Assembly: GCF_945859705.1 (NCBI RefSeq)
Contig: NC_079134.1
Span: 154,353,718 to 154,417,717 of the forward strand
Direction of reading: 5' to 3'
DNA length: 64,000 nucleotides
Origin: Episyrphus balteatus
Taxonomy: Eukaryota > Arthropoda > Insecta > Diptera > Syrphidae
Shown here piece by piece: positions 59,046-64,000 of this stretch (position 1 is its first letter; each line of letters opens with the position of its first letter). The translations under genes were made by a program, and so were the position numbers. A model generated the notes under the pieces. It did no database searches. It was given only the letters and a program-made list of their open reading frames with translations, and was not told the origin of the DNA.

Positions 59046-59881
59046 GGGTAAAAGCGGGTGATATGGCGCGGCGGGTGAGATGGCGCACTTTAAATATCTT
59101 TTACATTTATTGCTCTAAAAATGTACGAAAAATATTTTTAGGTTTCTTTAAATATTTTAAATCGAAGTAGCCAGTAATCGTCTCTTTACCTGTGATACAA
59201 AAAATAAAAAAAAATTTCAAAGCAAATCATGTGATGATTTTTTTCGAATTTTTTTTTTCTCCCTTTTTTTTTGTTCCGATATTTTGTGAGTTGTTGGGAT
59301 CTTAGATGCCCTTGATACACCAATACATACAAGAAAGTATAAGTTATGCATTGCGTGTGAAATCTGAGCTCTAGTTCTATCTGCTTTTTATGGGTGCTTA
59401 CGAATATAAGTTATGCGCAGTTTTTTGAGGGTGAAATGTCGCATTCCCTACTAGAATTTTTTAATTGAGTTTTGAGTATAGTTTTAGCATGTGCCATATC
59501 ACCCTCAAAATATTTTTTTAAGTAATTAAGCCAAGTTCAAATTTTATAAAAAAGACGACTAGTTGCTACCTATTATACAGCATGCATTGGTGCTTGACTC
59601 CTTCACATCGTTCAACCATTTTTGCAATGAATTTGGAAATAGAAACCTAAAACAAACTCATGCGCCATCTCACCCACCCTATAGGGGGAGATGGTTTTTT
59701 TTAAACTTTTTTTCTATATTAATTTAAAAATATAAATTTTAAATATAAAATTCTGTAAAACAAACGATACGTTGGATATTGAATATAGAACATTTTTGCA
59801 TTGTTAGAAATATGAAATGTGGTTTACTTTGAAAAATATGACAAAAACAAAAAAGGTATGCCATCTCACCCGCTTTTACCC
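59046..59881. mobile_element. TA-flanked MITE with GGGTAAAAGCGGGTGA ends (836 bp)
   Basis: GGGTAAAAGCGGGTGATATGG at the left and CCATCTCACCCGCTTTTACC at the right are inverted termini, with TA on both sides. The subterminal word GGGTGAGATGGCGC recurs internally in both directions, for example GCGCCATCTCACCCACCC near 59662 followed by GGGGGAGATGG. No ORF of note is present. The internal repeats are candidates for transposase-binding sites. Confidence 0.85.
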
Positions 59882-60299
59882 TAGATAAATCAGATAAGCT
59901 GGTTCTGAGAACTGTGAGTAAAGTTTAATGTAGTGTTTTTAAATGTATACTGGATCAATTGTGTTTAATTATATAAAAGTTATGCTTGGAAAATCCTTCA
60001 ACCTTAAACTTTCGTTAACATTTGAGTTTGTACAAGAATAAACAAAACTTAGAGAATGTATGTATAAATAATGTATTTTAGGAGAGAATATCAAGAAACA
60101 AAATTTACTTTAAATACAGGAGAATAATGAAATATCATGTTTAAACTTTTTTTTAAACAACTTAGGCTTTTACTTAATTTATCAGAAAAACATTCAAAAT
60201 TAAAAAAAATAATGTTTGTTCATAATGATGAAGATACATACATACATAATGTACCTATTTATTAGTATATTTTGAACAAAACTCTTTAAGTGAACTTGA

Positions 60300-60580
60300 A
60301 AAAAATATTTATTGCAATCGAAAAGAGTTTTCATTAAAAATAAAATTTTTATTACAAATAAAAATATTTTGCATTAAAAAAAAAAAAATTCAATACAAAA
60401 TGTGTGCATTAAATACTTTTTTTTAAATATTCATTAAATTTCTTTTAATTTTAGTTGAAATATCGAATGTATGGTCGAAAACCCAAAACTTTAAAAAAAA
60501 TTCAACGAATATTTAAAAAAAAAAAGTAATGCATTTAATTTTTTTTTTTTTTCAATGCAGAAATTTTTACTTGCGATATA
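60300..60580. repeat. TGCAAT/ATTGCA-rich foldback repeat, third cluster
   Basis: AATACAAAATGTGTGCATTA and AAAAATATTTTGCATT words resemble 13140-13240 in reverse. It abuts the family R copy that follows. Confidence 0.4.
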
Positions 60581-61540
60581 TGTAGGTACTATTTATGTCA
60601 AGTTATGCATTCGTATATAAAAAAAAGTTGAGATAACATTTTTCCATGACATTACGATGATAGAGAATGCCAAAAAAGTGGGTCCCGGAAGTCCGTCTGT
60701 CTGTAAACGAAGCTACAGCCTAAAAGGATGGACCGATTGATGCCAAACTTGGTATGTAGCGTTATTTGGCGACTCTCCAGAGGAGTTTTTGGAATTAATA
60801 TTTTTGGACCAAAAATAACGGTACTTTTCATATACCGATTTTAGTAAAATTGAAATATCTCGAAAACGGCTGAAACGATTTTGTTAAACAATTTCAAATG
60901 TAAGTTTTAAGAGAAGGTCTATCTTTTAATAAAAAAAAATTTATTTTGAAAGTCATTATTAACGGTACCTGCCATAGAACCGTTTTTTTTTTTTTTTTTT
61001 TAACTGATTTACTCCGAAACTACTTATTCGATTTCAACAGAACTTTTTGTAAAAAAGAATTTATATAATTTTAATATAAGCCAAAAATAAAATTTTGAAA
61101 AAAAATAACTTTTGGATTTTTTAAAAAATTTTGATTTTTTTTTTAAATCAAATTTTCGATAACGGGACATTGAATTTTTTGGTTTTAGATGTTGATCAGT
61201 GATTTCTACAAAACGGCATACCAACTTTTGTTAAAAACTATTTTTCGAAAAAATTATGTATGTATACAAAATTAGTTTTTTAAAAAACGGCTCTAACCAT
61301 TTTGAAAATTTTTTTTCTAACAATGCAAATTAATATATTAAAACTGCATACTTGTTTTGGAAAGTTATTTGAAACGAATTCTATGTTTTTTTTTATTTTT
61401 TTTTTTTGTTTGTTTTTATATATGTTGTAGGTTCCTAACTACATTTTACAAATTTCTATATAAAAAGTCTTAAAAATTTAAGCAACTTGAGCTCTAAGAG
61501 CAAGTTCGTGCGACCCAATCATGCATTTTATTTTATTTGC
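60566..61540 (+). repeat. Dispersed family R, uninterrupted copy
   Basis: Landmarks in order: CATGACATTACGATGATAGA, AATGCCAAAAAAGTGGGTCC, a short GTCTGTCTGT, AGCTACAGCCTAAA, CCAAACTTGGTATG, AACGGTACCTGCCATAGAAC and the end AAGAGCAAGTTCGTGCGACC, then CAATCATGCA. This is the best reference for the family in the window, about 0.97 kb. The minus-strand 66-aa ORF inside is not a gene. Confidence 0.75.
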
Positions 61541-61722
61541 AATACAATTTTTTTTATGCAAAATATTTTTATTTGCAATAAATATTTTTTTTTGTAAGGG
61601 GGGAAATCCCTCTGGTATTTTTTATTTTTACACTATTTTTTTTTTTTTTTTGCCTAATAAATTCATTTATCAACGAAGAAACTATTTTCAGTGGTTTAAG
61701 CATTTAATGAAGCCTCAAAAGT

Positions 61723-61730
61723 CCCTAGAT
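61723..61730. repeat. 8-bp target duplication CCCTAGAT, left
   Basis: Repeated exactly at 63245-63252. Confidence 0.85.
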
Positions 61731-63244
61731 CAGGGATGGCGAACCAATGGCACGCGTGCCATTGGTGGCACGCCATGAAATATTTCTGGCACACTACGAA
61801 TTGAGTAATACATTTGTTTGTACATTTGAGCGACATTCAACGATTTTTCTAGGAAAGATTTTTCGAAGAAAAACTAACTCAAGAGTTTTAGTCGGTAATA
61901 AGATATTTAATTGAAGTATTTTTCGTCAAGGTTTTCACAATTGAAAGCTTTATCGGACACCCTTTGATAAACTGAACTTGTCAAAATTTTATTGGTTGGG
62001 AATTCAAGACATTTAAATGCAGTTGAATGAATTCCAATCTAGTTCGTTATGTACTCAGAATTTTGTCGCAATAAGGAAAGAGTTGAAATCAATTCAAATA
62101 GAGAGGCTGGATGGAAATACGATTAACAATGCAAATGCCAAATTAAAGGAAAAATGAATTTCAATTCCCGATAAAGCTGCTTGAAAAAGTAGGCGTTTGT
62201 TACCTTATTTTCCAAAATATATAACATTAAAGATTCACTTATAAAAAGGTTGTCAAATGAATCAGCTTGCATTTTGCAAACATTGGAAGTAACGAAATAT
62301 AGAAATATTTCGTATACTGATTTTTTACTTTTATATTTTGTTTCTTTGTGTGGTGAATGTAGTTAAGCCTCAACAAAACAGTTAAGGCTTAACTTTTTGA
62401 AAAAGTACAAAAGTGAAAAAAAAAATTTTTTCTCGCTAGCGCAACTTTTTTTGTAAAAAAAGAGTTTACAAATTGTTTTTTAGGCAAAAAATAAGTTTTC
62501 TGCATCATTTGTTTTAATTTTCTATCCCTAAAAACCATACAAAAATGTGTTTGAAAATTTTCACTTTTGTACTTTTTCACTTTTTGAGTCAATTTAGTTA
62601 AAGCTTTAGTTTGAAGTTTTGTTATTTAATTAAAATTTATGTCGTTTTCGATTGGCTCTCCGGAAGCGTCCGGAATCATTCAGAAGACTTCTGAAACCGT
62701 TTTATTGGCATGAAAATGACAGCCAGAACGCTTCGCAGAAGAGAAATTCTCTTCTTGATTTCAAATAAGAATCAAATCAAGAAGCACTAATACATGAATA
62801 CTCACATGTCAAAAATACACTCAATCATTGTTTATTATTATTTTTCATTCAAATTTTTTTCGTTTTCTGAAATTAATTTGTTTATTTATTTTCAAACAAA
62901 TAAATTAAGCTTTTAAAATATTTTGCAAAACGAATTCCCGATTAATTTGTTGAATATTAGGTACTATTTTCTTCACATATTAATTATTTTTCAAGTCTTA
63001 TGCAATATTTGACATTTTAAATTTCACAGAAAAACAAACACAAACACACAAAAAATAGAATTGAGTGGAAGCAATTCAAACTGTTTTATTGGATTTCAGA
63101 ATGAGTGAATCCTTGAGTGATTCCAATCGAAAACGACATTAATTTAAATGAATTATAAACTGACTTTCAATTTTCAAACATAAATTAATATGCTTACAAA
63201 TAAAATGCTGGGTAGTTTAAAATGATCTATTTTTGCCATCCCTG
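61731..63244. mobile_element. hAT-type element (1514 bp) with a nested insertion
   Basis: It begins CAGGGATGGCGAACC and ends TTTGCCATCCCTG, near-complementary hAT-type termini of the CAGGG(A/G)T(C/G)GG class. The exact 8-bp duplication CCCTAGAT flanks it. Next to the left end, GGCACGCGTGCC forms a GC-rich palindrome (61749-61760). No complete transposase frame is visible. A second element lies at 62639-63139. Confidence 0.85.
62639..63139. mobile_element. Nested inverted-repeat element (501 bp)
   Basis: ATGTCGTTTTCGATTGG and CCAATCGAAAACGACAT are perfect 17-bp inverted ends inside the hAT element. The flanks AAAATTTA and TTAATTTA (taken against ends beginning TGTCG) agree at 6 of 8 bases, so the target duplication is uncertain. 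No coding content is recognised. Confidence 0.65.
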
Positions 63245-63252
63245 CCCTAGAT
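63245..63252. repeat. 8-bp target duplication CCCTAGAT, right
   Basis: Exact copy of 61723-61730. Confidence 0.85.
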
Positions 63253-64000
63253 CTAGATAGTCCCGAAACCCATGCGCTCTGAACCTACCACAGTACGAAA
63301 ACGAAAACGCATTTTTCGCGAAACGCGTTTTTTTTCCGCGCCGTGCAACGTAACTCAAAAACTAACGAAGCTATCGACTTGGAATAAATTGCAAATTACT
63401 CGTTATTTCATTGGCTATTGCATGAATCTAAAAGTTCAATACAATTTTTACAATAAATATATTTTTTTACAATTTGTTTAAAAAAAAACACTATCAACAA
63501 AAACACTAACAATATCAATAATATCATATACTTTTCCAAATTTCAATAAAAATGCTTTCCGTTTTCCAAAAAAAATTATTGAAAAAGCTGTCGTTCAGAA
63601 GGATTTCCCCCCTTAATTTGTAATGTAAAACAGTGTGTTGACACTCAGGCTAAAGCTGTAATTCACATTATTTGTTCACATTCACTGTGGCGTATACGTG
63701 TTTTTTTTTTTTTTTTTGTATAAATTTGTTGGATTAGTTCCGTGTAAGAGAAAATACCGGCTATTCAGGTGCCATAAACTGAGTTTATATTTATTAGCTT
63801 TCTCTTTCTCCCTCATTTGATAGTACGAAGTTACACACTTGCCGTAAAAGTTATTACTTAACAAGTTCAGATAAGTACTTAGCGCACCTAGATAATAAAC
63901 CACAAACCACTAAAAATAATTGCACCTGAGTTTTCTTCTTCAAATTACTAAATTTGACTGAGCTGTTAATTAAAAATGAATTATCACAATTTAAGAGTCT
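63253..64000. other. Right edge, no gene recognised
   Basis: A patch at 63265-63370 is richer in CG (AACGAAAACGC, TTCGCGAAACGCG) and may be the end of another element or host sequence. Short ORFs of 69 and 73 aa have no recognised domain. Confidence 0.35.

Overview
This window is eukaryotic, strongly AT-rich and dominated by transposable elements. It looks like intergenic or intronic DNA of an insect, most likely a fly (Diptera). The basis is the mix of Jockey-type and CR1/Jockey-group LINEs, a Ty3/gypsy retrotransposon, hAT elements, TA-target MITEs and a foldback element, together with long homopolymer A/T runs. The order is an inference and the species cannot be named. I found no convincing host protein-coding gene, rRNA gene or functional tRNA. 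The only intact long ORF is the Gag-Pol polyprotein of the retrotransposon at 17454-23356.

Layout. 1-1522: remnant of a minus-strand LTR retrotransposon (Pol fragment, primer-binding site, LTR) that runs off the left edge. 2966-3799: an 834-bp TA-flanked MITE. 8963-10461: first of three copies of a near-palindromic TA-flanked element (family A; others at 39399-40910 and 51142-51783). 13518-13858: a long hairpin. 17454-23356: an intact LTR retrotransposon with identical-looking 516-bp LTRs and a 4-bp target duplication. 23785-25151: a repeat with a 190-bp unit in triplicate, then a foldback; a reverse copy of the first part lies at 33237-34690, split by a Jockey-type LINE tail. 28525-31589: a broken minus-strand LINE. 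32036-32540: a foldback element with a 9-bp target duplication. 40954-41223 and 42203-43639: two hAT elements made largely of CGATA-containing repeats. 46227-46850: a tandem duplication and a minisatellite. 57211-61540: two copies of dispersed family R, one carrying a MITE with a tRNA-like module, with a TA-flanked MITE between them. 61731-63244: a hAT-type element with another element inside it.

The elements are nested and give relative ages. The Jockey tail entered an older repeat, the 429-bp MITE entered a family R copy, and the 501-bp element sits inside the 61731 hAT copy. The gypsy-type element is the youngest visible insertion. The remaining stretches (for example 3800-8960, 11310-13080, 14670-17450, 25150-26215, 26462-28375, 37605-39398, 44200-46220, 47100-50260 and 51790-57210) contain AT-rich sequence with only short, low-complexity ORFs.
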